Assembly: GCA_014925825.1 (NCBI GenBank)
Contig: JACGCK010000382.1
Location: forward strand, 1-30,480
Length of the DNA: 30,480 bases
Direction of reading: 5' to 3'
Source: Pholiota molesta
Taxonomy: Eukaryota > Basidiomycota > Agaricomycetes > Agaricales > Strophariaceae
Shown here one piece after another: positions 10,252-22,056 of the stretch; positions within the stretch are counted from its first letter, which is position 1; each line of letters starts with the position of its first letter. A program made the translations under genes and the position numbers. The notes beneath the pieces are model-generated. The model searched no databases. It was not told the origin of the DNA and saw only the letters and a program-made list of their open reading frames with translations.

Positions 10252-13156
10252 ATGAAGGCGAACTACAAGGTGAGATTCTTCCTCGTTTACAAAACTTTCT
10301 CACTGATTTCACTAGTTTTCCAACATCTGCGGCACAGTCTATGGCAGGGAAATATCCTATTTACTCGAGATGGAAACTCGCTCTATAGCCCGGTCGGAAA
10401 TCGAGTGTCTGTATTCGATCTTGTAAAGTGCGTTATAACATTTTTGCTTCGGTTGCCATTGACTAATTGGATGGTCAGCAACAAGTCCTTCACATTCCCA
10501 TTCGAAAACCGAAAGAACATTCTGTATTGCGCTCAGTCCGGACGGAAATGTGCTGATATCGGTGGATGAAGGTCAGTCTAAACGTTTCGCGAAGAGACGC
10601 TGGGTGTTGACTAAATTTGTAGATGGCCGAGCTCTGCTGGTAAATGCTCGAAAAGGTGTGGTACTACACCATTTCAACTTCCACAAATCCGTGAAAGACA
10701 TTCAATTCTCGCCGAATGGACAGTGCGTAGAAACGGCGCTTGGATATGCGGTTTTTGAAAGTCATTTTCCCTCAGATACATCGCCGTTACACACGCATCA
10801 CATATTCAAGTGTGGAGAACTCCCAATCATCTATTGCGCGAGTTCGCGCCTTTCACTCTTCACCGAACGTATACGGGACACCATGACGATGTGTTGAGCA
10901 TACAATGGGCACCAGATTCATCGTGAGTAACGTTATATTCGTTTCAACTCGCTCCTCACGCCTTGCTAGCTGCTTTATCACGACTTCACGAGATATGACA
11001 GCTCGTCTATTTACGTTGAACCCTGTTGAAGGATTCAGACAAAAACGTTCGCTGGACATCGAGATGCAGTGTTGGGTGCCTACTTCTCTGCGGATGGCAA
11101 CACAGTGAGTTGCTGACTTTTTTCGCTTGTCGACCAAGTATTAATATGAACCAACAAGATTTACACTCTGAGCAAAGACGGTGCCGTTTTCACCTGGAAG
11201 GCCAAACAAACCTCAGACGACGAAAATTCAGAGGACGACGAAGGACCTATCGCTCGACATCTACCGACGTCCTCAATCGGATCGCAAACACAAGATGGGG
11301 CGTACATAAGCGGAATTACTTCAATCAACCTGGAACGAAGGTGTCTGCTCTACTTTCCATGCAAAGTCCAACCTTCTTGTTGTCGGATTCTCCACAGGTG
11401 TCTTCGGCCTATGGGAGATGCCCGGCTTCTCGAACTCCATACACTCAGTATATCACAAGAAAAGATATCCTCGGTCGCGATCAGTCCATCCGGCGAATGG
11501 CTTGCTTTTGGCGCACGCAAGCTGGGTCAGCTGCTGGTCTGGGAATGGCAGTCCGAGTCATACGTCCTCAAGCAACAAGGCCACTATTTCGATATGAACA
11601 CGCTCGCATACGCGCCCGACGGTCAAACTATCGCGACGGGAGGCGATGATGGCAAGTGAAAGTGTGGTCGACGCACTCTGGCTTCTGCTTCGTCACATTC
11701 ACAGATCATTCTGCGCCCATTTCCGCGGTCGCCTTCGCGAAGCAAGGCAGCGTCCTCTTCACTGCCTCGCTGGACGGCACCGTCCGCGCATACGACCTCA
11801 TTCGATACCGTAATTCCGCACGTTCACGTCCCCGACACCTGTGCAGTTTTCATCTCTGGCAGTCGATCCTTCAGGAGAAGTCGTCGCTGCTGGCTCGACA
11901 GATTCGTTCGAAATTTTCCTGTGGTCAGTACAGACAGGCAAACTTTTGGATATCATGGCCGGCCACACAGGCCTGTTAGCTCTCTCGCATTTGCACCATC
12001 AGGCGCCAATCAACTGGCCAGCGGCTCATGGGACAAGACGATGCGAATCTGGAATGTCTTTGGGCGTTCTGGTGCAGTTGAGCCTTTCTCGCTGAATTCC
12101 GATGTTTTGGCTCTTGCCTTCCGCCCGGATGGAAAGGAGGTCGCGGTCTCGACGCTGGATGGCCATATAACCTTCTTCGATATCCAAGAAAGCAAGCAAA
12201 CGAACGTCATCGATGGCCGGAAAGACGTCTCTGGGGCCGCAAACTTGATGATCGTGTTTCGGCAGCCAATAACGCATCTGGGAAGTCGTATAACAGCCTC
12301 GCGTATACTGCGGACGGGTCCTGTCTTCTCGCTGGAGGAAACAGCAAATACGTGGTGCTCTACGATGTCAGAGAGGGCGAGGGTGTTATGGTCAAGAAGT
12401 TCCAGATTTCGGAGAACCTTTCGCTTGATGGTACAGAAGAGTTCCTGGATAGTAGGAGGATCAACGACGCGGGAATCAATGTGGACCTCATCAACGACAG
12501 AGACGGAAGTGACCTTGAGGATCGGTTAGACCTCAGCCTCCCGGGAGCCAGTCGGGGCGCAGGCGACATGTCTATACGCCGGTTCCGCCAAGAAGCACGT
12601 ACAAAATGCGTCCGATTCTCACCTACTGGGCGCGCATGGGCCGCAGCCTCAACAGAAGGGCTCCTCATACTCCTTGGATGAGACGTAACCTTCGACCCCT
12701 TCGATCTGAGCATCGACCTCACGCCCCAGTCCGTCCTCGAGGTCCTCGGCGAGCATGAGTATCTCAAGGCGGTGATGGCATTCCGCCTGAACGAGAAGCC
12801 GCTCATCCAGCGCGTGTACGAGAGCGTGCCGCGGGGCGACATCCGGCTCATCGCGCGCCAGCTGCCGGTGGTGTACGTGCCATTATTGCTGCGCTTCGTG
12901 GGCGAGCACCTCGACCGCAGCCCGCATTTGGAGTTCGATCTGGTGTGGGTGAACACGCTGTTGATGGCGCATGGCCGGCTCCTGCGCGACCGCTCGGGCG
13001 AGTTTGCGAGCGTGTTCAGGGTGCTGCAGAAGGGGTTGACGGATTTCGAACAGTCGATCTCGAAGTTGTGAGTTCTTGTTTAGTTGGTTCGGTTGTTCGT
13101 GTACTCATTTTTCTCGCCATAGGTGCGATGAGAATACGTCAACGCTGGCGTACTGA
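10252..13156 (+). CDS. PWP2: periodic tryptophan protein 2 (PWP2/UTP1), UtpB subunit of the SSU processome
   Basis: A WD40 scaffold of the U3 snoRNP/90S pre-ribosome in the nucleolus. The start at 10252 gives MKANYKF and an intron follows at once. Visible blocks: GNILFTRDGNSLYSPVGNRV, KSVKDIQFSPNGQ, TSRDMTARLF, SKDGAVFTWK, SSVAISPSGEWLAFGARKLG, YAPDGQTIATGGDDG, VKVWSTHSGFCFVTFTDHSA, LASGSWDKTMRIWNVFGRSG and VRFSPTGRAWAAASTEG, giving two WD propellers. The Utp12-type C-terminal domain follows (VLEVLGEHEYLKAVMAFRLN, VYVPLLLRFVGEHL), then a last small exon ending LCDENTSTLAY and stop at 13154-13156. Frame breaks occur near 10365, 10525-10535, 11110-11400, 11655 and 12665-12690; the last reads correctly if a TA unit and one G are missing. 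Length and domain order suit the family. Confidence 0.94.
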
Positions 13157-13888
13157 TTGATCAGTCGAAAGTCCAACAGCAGAGGGACGTGGATATGTCA
13201 TAGAGTTTATGTATCAAATGGTGTTGTCTCCAGATGCTAAGGTTTCTTTCTCCTCTTTTTCCTGTTGTCAATTGTATGTTCACATTTGGATGTTTGACAT
13301 TGCAAGAAAGTTGATACTAAAAGAAGGATGGTTCACTGCAAGATTTTGGAGTGATCCATCATCTGTACCTGCTAGTAGTGCTAATACAGTACCGCTGACA
13401 CTCGAATGTTACCCAACCCTGCATTCAACGGTGGTGGCATAACGCCCAACACCCAGGCCAACGACGCGACATTAGAGTCAACTTACATGAATTGCTTTGA
13501 ATGGCTCATCAATATGAGGTATCCATGACTTTGATCTTGTGCCACTCTGTCAGCCCAAAATAGAAAATCCACTAAGTATAAGAACGTCATTAAAAAGACC
13601 GACAGCGTACCTGACGGCTACATAGGTAAGCATTCCAGGGCTCCCACTTAATTTCTCTCTCTCTCTCTCTTCTCTATTGTCGACGTGTCGACGTGGTGAT
13701 GTGGTTTTTAGGGTGGCCGAAGGAGAATACACGGTGAGCGGCAACCCATTCAACAAGCTCCGCTTCTCACATCACAATAGACGCGACGAGACACTTCCTT
13801 TTCCTAATAACTGACCAAGAAAGAAAGAAAACGCCACACTAATACCGCACTTAGACGATACCGCACGATTCTTACGAAGAATATCGAA
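13157..13888. other. intergenic region with (CT)n microsatellite
   Basis: A 732 bp gap between PWP2 and the F-box gene. It contains a (CT)n tract at about 13654-13671 and otherwise nothing I can assign. The second half probably holds the F-box gene promoter. Confidence 0.5.
13654..13671. repeat. (CT)n microsatellite
   Basis: About nine uninterrupted CT units in the spacer upstream of the F-box gene, followed by TTCTCT. Confidence 0.8.
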
Positions 13889-15231
13889 ATGAGACGCCCT
13901 AGAATGAGCTGGCATCCTAGACGACCTAAGGACACACCTTCCAAGCTGACGCCACCAAAACCTGTTCGAGACCAACCACCCACAGGACCAAACCTGCCTA
14001 CTCTGCCGCAAGAGATATGGCGTAAATTATAGCCTACACTGTGAGGCTTGCAGGATCCCATGCAATAGAGTTAGACGACTATTTCACCTTCCATACGAAA
14101 ACGAAGAGCATCCTGAAATTGAAACTGGCCTGTTCATAGACCGCAAGAGCCTACGGCTTGTATGTAGATTCTGGCGCGACCATGTTACGGAGATCTGCGC
14201 CGAATACTTGACGATATATACTGCGCAGGAGCTCAAGTTTCTCGTCAAGCTGTTCGAGTCGTCGGAGATCGCGAACCCAACCGGAAAGCGTCTAGGGGAT
14301 TGGACTGTGCGGATTGACTTCAAATTCTCGGACCATACAGTGTTCTCATGTCGTACGGTTGCTCCAGTGCACGCCCAACCTCCTCATCTATAACAACAGA
14401 AATGGGCCCGTCGACCACCCAGAAAAATGCACCCACAAGAGGTCCTCAAAGCGCTCATAATATATTGCGCGCAATCCTTGAGACGCGTTGAATGGAGCGG
14501 CGCCGGCGAGGCGCCTCGTTTCCAGGACCTCGTACAGCTCTGCAACGCCCTCCCACATCTCATCACCCTCCGGCTAATCGCCATTTACTCGTTCCCGCTC
14601 CAAGAGAGCGACGGAATCCCGCCGGTTATCCACCTGCCAAAGCTAAAACACTCTCCCTCGGAGTTATCCCGCAGCCAACCGACTACCGGCCAGAGTTTGC
14701 CGTCAACTGGGATCCATTCGTCCAATACACATCCTTCAGATCCGCGCAGCTGCCTGCGCTCGAACGCTTCGAGTGCGAGGTCTTCCCGCGGTTCAGCATG
14801 AATTTTTTCGATGTCCACGGTTCCAAACTCCGCCTGTTCCGCACGGCCGCCAACGGGGCGGAAGATGTGCTCCCAGAGGTGCTCAGCCTGTGTCCAGCCC
14901 TCGAGGTACTGGTCATCGCCCAGGTAAACAGCCCGATGGTCTTCCCGCCTTTTCACCCTTGGCTGCAGAAAATCTGCATCGTCCCCGCTATCGACATGGC
15001 GGTTAGCGTGCCATGCGCATGTACGGCAACGCCGTCGTCAGTCCTCTCGATCATCTTCTAAGTCCATTGAGAGCATGACCACTCCTAGGCTGGTCGAGCT
15101 GCGAATATGGAATATCGGTGCTTATTCAGGTCTCGCCAACCACGCGTGTTCCTTGGTTTTTGGTGGCGGCGATGGAATATACGGGTGTGCACTTTCGCGA
15201 CAAAACGGGTAGTTCATTTACAATGTCATGA
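13889..15231 (+). CDS. F-box protein with leucine-rich C-terminal part
   Basis: Two in-frame ATGs (13889 and 13904) precede a Pro/Arg-rich leader and then LPTLPQEIWRK, IIAYTV and, after ~40 residues, SLRLVCRFWRDHVTEICAEY. The leading LPxEI(W/L) and trailing LxxVCRxWR elements are the F-box hallmark that binds Skp1 in SCF ubiquitin ligases. Downstream blocks (EVLKALIIYCAQSLRRVEWS, FQDLVQLCNALPHLITLRLI, LPALERFECEVFPRF, VLSLCPALEVLVIAQ, TPRLVELRIWNIGAYS, FLVAAMEYTGVHFRDKTG) have the leucine spacing of the variable substrate-binding half. The stop is at 15229-15231. Frame breaks occur near 14015, 14130, 14330, 14650 and 15060-15075. The family is large and fast-evolving in Agaricomycetes, and the target cannot be inferred. 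Confidence 0.68.
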
Positions 15232-15729
15232 TCGTCAGTCTTTTCTATCCCTGAATCCATTTACTAAATCTGCCAATTTTTATGCCTATAGCCGATGAAG
15301 CACTCCTCGATTCGGTTCGTGGTTGAGTATGTCCGTCTTGGTAAGTTATTGGTTGTGTATATATTATGATATATTCCTCTGTGTGCTATAGTTCTCTTTT
15401 CACTCTTAGTTCTAGCCTACCTAGATGTCGTCCTATATATTGTCTCATAGTCATCGGTAGTTATTCTTACACCCATCTGCAATTCAACTTCTTGCCTTGC
15501 TATCAGATCTTGCTATAATGTCAAAATTCAAGATACTTGGAAGATAAAGATAGCATGAAACTGTGAGATGGTAAGTAACTATGTTATCTAGCTAAACTGT
15601 CCTCTATGAACAAAAAAAAATAAGGTAATAGTGCTCCGAATGTACTAGGTACACTGGATGCGTTAGTCCGATATGATCATAATTATACAAGCGTACATGG
15701 GATGAGACGAAATCAAACAACAAAAAGAT
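15232..15729. other. convergent AT-rich spacer
   Basis: About 500 bp between the stops of the F-box gene and the MFS gene. It is AT-rich with an A8 run near 15610. No gene seen; it is expected to contain both 3' ends. Confidence 0.5.
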
Positions 15730-18700
15730 CTAACGAATCAAAAACTTTGCAAGACAGTGAGTGCACAGACAGCTGAACATACAACGAAGCCGAAATAGTA
15801 GCCGGATGGTCCGTCTTCGACACTGAGCGCCCAAAGCTGATGGACGGCGAGAATGGAATAAATCAATATACAGACGAAATGACTACGACGAACAACTCAC
15901 ATATCCGCCAATCACGGGCCCGACACAACGAGCAAGACTGACGATACTTTGTGCGATTCCATTGGCATAGCCAACGGCGTTGGGTGGCGTCACTATGGCT
16001 CTATTGTTAGGATCCTTTCGCTCGTCTTCTACGCTGCCAACTCACTGTAATTGAGTAGAATTGATATGGCCGTGTAGCCAAATGTTGTTCCGCAATAACG
16101 GACAGCCCTATAACAAGCTATCTCAGTTCCACGTTCCTTACAAAAAGGATGAGAAAAATAGGCTTACGTGCTGATAGATAGTACTACCAAAACAACAACA
16201 TTTATAAGATTCAGAGCAAAAGAATGAATGCGACATACCAAACATGAGAAAAGGATTAGAATCATCTGGGTGCTCGTTGGCAAAAGGTCGAAACAAGATG
16301 ACTGATAGATACGCCGGGATAAACATGATGGTCCCGATACGGAACATGGCGAGATGAGAGAACGGCCTCGGGGTGGCCTGATAACCCTTGTCAGTTTTCG
16401 ATATAACGGAGGACATATATTTCGACGAACCCAATATTTCTGTGGAAGCCGACATAAGTACGGAATGGATTTATAACAGACATTGAGACTCACGGATAGA
16501 GATAGAATTGATATGCGATTTGGAAAAGACACATGAGAGCGACTAAAAGATAAGGATAAAATCAGCTCTCTCGGAAACTTCAAAAAATTTGGATACCACT
16601 TAGTTGTGCGAAATGTCCAGCATTAAGATTCAACCCTCCCGCATTATAATCTCTGTGGATGTCCAATGAACATCAGAAGTCCGTGCGTATCAATGCATTC
16701 AACGACACTCACGAAACAAGATAAGACATAAATATTTGATCATGTAGTGGTATGCAGCGCCATAACACCATACTGGATGATGACGACAGTCGGCAGCTGG
16801 GACATCAAAGAGGGTGGCTTCTCAGTCAACGCTAGCGATTCCACATCCGCCTGAGATTGGGAATGCGGCCGCGATTCGGTGATGGTGCCTAATGCATCTG
16901 GAGAGGGGACGACGATGTGGTCAATATCTGTGCTCAAGAGGAGCTGCTGCGCATCTAGCACCGCAGGAGGTGTCTTGACGCCGGGGTGGGCGAATATGGA
17001 GGGTACGTTCATGGAGAGGCGTCGGGGTGAAGACGGTATCATAGGCGAGAAGGGGATAGGATTGGTGCGATTGGGAAGAGGAGATGCATGTCGTAGGGAT
17101 GATGCAGGATGGAGCGAATTTGTAGTACTGAGTCTGTGGCTCGTTCGCGAGAGGCGCGCGATGGGCGTTGGGATGCCGCCGCTTCTCGAACCGCGGAGAA
17201 TTGGAAAACTCGTCCCGTTCATCTCTGTTGCACCCTCGTCGCCATCTGCAGTCGTCGCCAATGGCTCATCTTGATTAGTCTCTTCGCCTTGAGCCTCATC
17301 TTCTTCAGCGTCGGATTCAAATGGATCATCATTGTCAACATTCATCGCAGCAGCGACCCAGAGATCAGCGATATTCGTCACTGCATTCTCATTCGCGAGC
17401 AGCAGTCGTTGCGCGAAATTCAGGTCTGGTGCATTCTCTGCCGTGAAATCTCGAGGACCATCAGCGGCACTGCCTCTCCGATGCCTCAACGAGCTGCTCA
17501 TACTGCCTCGTCGAGCAGTCAGAGTCGCATTGCTCGCCAATCGACTGCGATAAGCACCGCCGTACCCATACGCCGACCCATTCGTTTTGCTGGTCCGCGA
17601 AAACGCCCTTGTACGATCGAAGCGCGTATTGGGCGTCGAAGATAGTGGGACAGGGGGTTGCCCTAATGGCGAAATGGGCCGCTGATGTGCATCAGGTACG
17701 CGCTTCGCAAAGTAGTCCGAGAAACGCCGCGAAATTTTCTTGTGGATGTTGACGAAGCCTCGGGGTTCGTCTTCATCTTCGAAAACGGGCGTTTGCGGTC
17801 TGCTATCCTCCTCTGGATAGGAGGGTGCGCTGTGTTCTTCTCTGGAAGGAGGCGAATCGCGCCTTCGCGGGGGCCTCCATCCTGCCCAAGGAACAAACTT
17901 AGAAATGAACCTGTGATTTTATCAGTTGAGATAAGGGTGTTTATCTTTAATCACTCACCAAAGAGGGTAGAGGCAGCTAGGCCACACGGGAGGAGATATG
18001 GATAGGTGTTGAAAAGTTGTACGTCACCGAAGACTTCCGGCCACTTGGAAGCGGGTCTTTCAACTGACGTAAAGATGGATAACCTCAGAAACAGGGCACT
18101 TGCACTGAAAGATGAAGATAACTCACAAGATCCTCCAATAATAGCCCCTGCCACTCCTCCAAGGCCCCAGCAAAACCTATTAGGATAATCAATCAATCAA
18201 GCGAAGCAATCCAGAAGCTGAGGAATGTACGCACCCTAAGATCGCATAAGCTCTGCCTTCATTACTAGGGTCTGTGACAAATGCGACACATCCACGCGCA
18301 ACGCCCACAGCTCCAGCGAAAATACCCTGGAGAAGGCGGATGCATATCGCCTGCTGGAGTGTCGTCGCCGTTCCGAAGATGAGGCATGTGATGGCGGAGC
18401 CCAGCAATGAGATCATTAGTACTACTCGTCTCCCATGTTTTTCAGCCACGGTCGCCTGTAATGTACACGTTTCAAATGAATTCATCTCAAAATTCGAACT
18501 ATGACGTACCCATAGTAGAGATGTGAGGAATTGAATTAGGAAAAATGTTGAGACTAACTGATATCAGTGGTCGTTTAGTAGAATAATCGACAACGTACCT
18601 AGAATACCCGTCCAAAAAGCCACTTCCGCATCGTCTTTGAACTCTCCGAATCCTAAAAAGAGCTTTCAAGCTGGAGGCTGTATGTTGGTGGTGAATAACC

Positions 18701-19118
18701 CACCCTTGACCATGAACAGAAGAAATGGCGTCGAAACATTTGCTGACAAAAATTCTCCGAGCATTGTCTATGTCCCCGAATCTTGTTAGCAAATGCCAAA
18801 TAATGCAGAAATATGTTTAGTACGCACGATAGATAGCACAATCATAGAGAGCTTAGGCAGTGGAGTCATATAAACTTCGCCGGATGCGCTCATTGTTGGT
18901 ATAGGAGGCCGTTCTGTATTCGGTGTTGGGGCCTCTTCTTCGCTTCTACGATGCAGGAAACTGGGACGTCCTGGTCTCAGACTGCTGAACGACATCCTGC
19001 CAAGTATCCGACGAGCAGTGGAGGGTCCGGCGGCTTCATTGCTGTCCTCCGAGAGCGGTACGGGGATGCCGAAAGACCTTATATGCGTTGACGGTCTCCT
19101 CGAGTTGGGCGCCGCCAT
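15730..19118 (-). CDS. major facilitator superfamily transporter, YCR023C/ZIFL-like, with long central loop
   Basis: A membrane carrier of ~12 helices, substrate unknown. The start at 19118 opens a polar N-terminus (~85 residues), then TPLPKLSMIVLSI, the exon MLGEFLSANVSTPFLLFMVK, and the motif-A-like segment WATVAEKHGRRVVLMISLLG. Then come VARGCVAFVTDPSNEGRAYA, GFCWGLGGVAGAIIGG and NTYPYLLPCGLAAST. A hydrophilic loop of ~300 residues follows (17880-16800; Ser/Pro/acidic), then the second half: IIQYGVMALHTTT, AMFRIGTIMFIPAYLSV-like blocks, YANGIAQSIVSLARCVGPVI and GYYFGFVVCSAVCALTVLQS, with the stop at 15730-15732. About a dozen short introns give correct phases. Three local breaks (17815, 16741, 16361) are each explained by one missing repeat unit. 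The YCR023C/ZIFL group is the best fit. The loop probably carries phosphorylation sites. Confidence 0.88.
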
Positions 19119-22056
19119 TGTGGGCCTTGAGAATGGCAGGGACGATGAGCGCTGTCTGTATGGTTTAGCGCCAATGCCATTTCAGAGGCTTGAGCTGTTG
19201 TTTGGTCATCCAGACGTAGCCAAACAAGCGCCCCCTGATTTGCTTGGAAGTCGCAAAGCTGCGGCCTTTCAGCTGCGCTGCTGTCAGTATATGGACGCCT
19301 ATGACCGACAATCATTCTCAAGCCTAGTTTATCAGCGTTTATCCTCCGACAGCTGCTTTGGAATCTCCTTGCTTAGCTTTTGAACATTGGGCCCTTCCAA
19401 ATTCCCTCTTGGGCCGTGCAGTCTGGTTTCCAATTTTGAATGGAATCCAGTAACTGGCAGGCTGGATCCTGACTGTAGCACTCGCGCGCGGCTATATCGA
19501 AATCCATCTGGAACGTCGGTGAAGATGTCTCGAATCTTCGGATATCTCACTCCTAAAAATCTATGTTGAATTACATTCTCATGCTAGAAGCATTCCTGAC
19601 CAGCCTAATCGCGCCCACCGTAGACTGCGGTACGGTATCATGGGCATCCGTTGGAAAGAGTCCGTCGTGCCGCTGCACGCTTTCTTCTACTTGTCTCGGT
19701 GCTTAGCTCCAGTACCAGACTAGAGAGCCTCTTCCACCCTACTTTGCTGCCTGCCTCTAAGCGCCCCAAAAGGGTCCTAAGGCCGTGATTTCCTCCGTTC
19801 TGTAGGATTTCTAGGCCGCCTCATGCACTTGACATCCGAAAACGAATGCATGCGATATACCCGGCATTTTGCTATTGTCCAAAGAAATCTATCTCTGGAA
19901 ACGTAGTGTGATATACACAAGGAAATGGATCCAGAAATTGAGATGTCGAAGCTTAACGATAATGATTTTGTCTGAGCAAAGACATTAGGTTTTTTGCGCC
20001 CAGCTGCGCGTTCAGAAAATAACTTCATTTCACTAACAGGAACTCAATGACCAGACTCTATACTTGGCAGTCTGGGTCATCAATCTCAATTGAATCGTGC
20101 ACCTGCCGAACGTCCTTCGAACTTTAGATGAACCTTTGGCATTTTCTATGTGAAACTCCAATCTAACAGTTAATAGAAATCATTCTGCACTTGATAATCG
20201 CATTCTAATCATGATCTTTATCCGAACAAACGCCTTCGAGGCTATTCGTAAGATCCGTCTAGCCTCGATCCGAATCGCTCGCGATTTTGCGCAAGGACTC
20301 TTCACAATAAAATGTTTCGGTGAGCTTTCGGCGAGCTTTTTGATCTGGGCATCGAAAAAGACTGCTAGGCTGACGTGAGTGGTCCACCTAGCTAGGTCTC
20401 GGAAGACCTTCAACTGGTACCCGCGCTCCAAGATGGCCGATGACATCTATAATTGTACACTTCCATGCCGTTATTGATCGAGTAAGGCAGCAAAATAATA
20501 TGAACTTTACATCGCTATCTCGGAGATGCTGAAAGATTTCTTTTGAGCGCCAGAATGCGCGGCTTATTCAAGAATCTTGCATGCTATGGAAATAATCTGG
20601 ATTTTATTTTTGGGCCAAGTCGCGTCCGATTGTGGATTCAGAGATTGCGGAGTTTCCAAGTACGATTAGCGTCGGCGATTCACGCTGTTTACAGTAATGC
20701 AATATGAACAGCCACAGCACGACTTCAAAAATCTTTACTCGCAAAAGATATGACCGGGTTCCGTTGCTGGCAGGTAATGAAGGAAAGAATTCTAACCAGG
20801 TCTAAATATATATTTAAACCTGAAAAGAATCAAAAAAAAATCAAATCGATATGATACTCATTGAAATTTTAGTTTTGTATATTTACCACCAGAGATGAGA
20901 AACCCTGTGGTCAACATCTACAAGCTTGACATAGGTTTACCAATTCAAGTTATCCGCTAAGGCCGATTTGAATGTGCGTACTTCGAGCGCGGTGACTGCG
21001 TGCGATGTTCCCTAAATATAGGTGCATCGCATCACCAAATACGCGCACACGAATGAGAAACCGCGTACAGTTGCGGCGTTCGCGTGGCGTTCGTTCTGCC
21101 TCAATCAACCTCTCAGAGGTTCAGAAACATTACAGACTCGACTCACTCTCCTGGTTACCTGGTATCAAAGGCTGGATCCCATATCACCCTGAAGGACGGA
21201 CGATATACAGCACCATCAATCTGTGCTAATTTTTCACCTGGCTGGGCACGGTGCTTGTCCGAGTCACGTAGGTGTGTTGCCCATGGGCCAATAACGTACT
21301 CATGGTATCCAACTGCGTCTATCATGAAACATGGAGCTTTTCCGGGAAACATATATCCATGAATGACTTGCTGTTGTATTCGATGCTCCTGGAGTGCTAT
21401 GGCCATGCCAGAGAACACTGCATGAATAACTGGAACTGCTTTCACATCGCCACGATCAACCATAGTAAATAAGCACACGGGAAAGTCGCGCATCCGTGTC
21501 ATGCGAGAGTGTTGCCAACACTCGAACAACACACATCCCAAAATACCGACGGAGCGCCTGCGGCCTGGCCACACACTCGCGCTGGCACGGGGATCTGACT
21601 TAGACGCGCTGCCCTGGATCAGCATTGCTTCTTCTTTCGGAAAGATTCAATGACATAGTCGATCTGGCGCTAGACAGCTCACAGACAGCTGGGAGACAAA
21701 TCCACGATGATTTCGCGTCCTTCTTCGATAACCAGCCCCGCAAGGGGAGGAAGCCTACTTCTCGGCAACCTGGAGGGAAGATGAGGTTGCTCAGATTGAA
21801 CGATTCTGCAAGCCGGAAACCTTGTTTGTCGAATAATCGGTACAGCCGAAAGAGGTTCTCAATTTACCAAATTAGCCAGGCCGATCACATATCCCCTCCT
21901 ATAAAACGTGCATCCCACAGTCCCCTTCCCTACAATCCCTTCCTCCGATTCGCCCAGGGTCGGTCTTACTCTCTCCTTTATAAAAGTCCTCCTCTTCCAC
22001 CATCGAGGTCTCGCCCAGTGTCTCCTACTCCTTTGCCCTTCGTCTCCTTACACGAC
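19119..22056. other. gene-poor spacer upstream of two divergent genes
   Basis: About 2.9 kb between the MFS start (minus) and the terpene synthase start (plus). The longest open frames (for example 21155-21625 minus) have no recognisable domain and are of a length expected by chance in 30 kb. The right end is the terpene synthase promoter. A broken gene elsewhere in it cannot be excluded. Confidence 0.45.
21900..21985 (+). promoter_or_regulatory. two TATA boxes of the terpene synthase promoter
   Basis: TATAAAA occurs at 21900-21906 and again at 21979-21985, 157 and 78 bp before the ATG at 22057. The sequence around and after them is strongly pyrimidine-rich, as in many fungal core promoters. 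The downstream box would place the transcription start near 22010, giving a ~45 nt leader. The two boxes could give alternative starts. Confidence 0.55.

Noticed and set aside
7128..13156. MAK5 and PWP2 as true pseudogenes
   Set aside because: Both keep motifs and splice sites along their whole length, and similar indels hit unrelated genes across the window; a technical cause is more likely.
17109..17645. Plus-strand open frame opposite the MFS loop
   Set aside because: Antisense to a loop that is in frame with transporter exons on both sides.
21155..21625. 156-codon open frame on the minus strand upstream of the terpene synthase
   Set aside because: No domain recognised. About one or two frames of this length are expected by chance in six frames of 30 kb.
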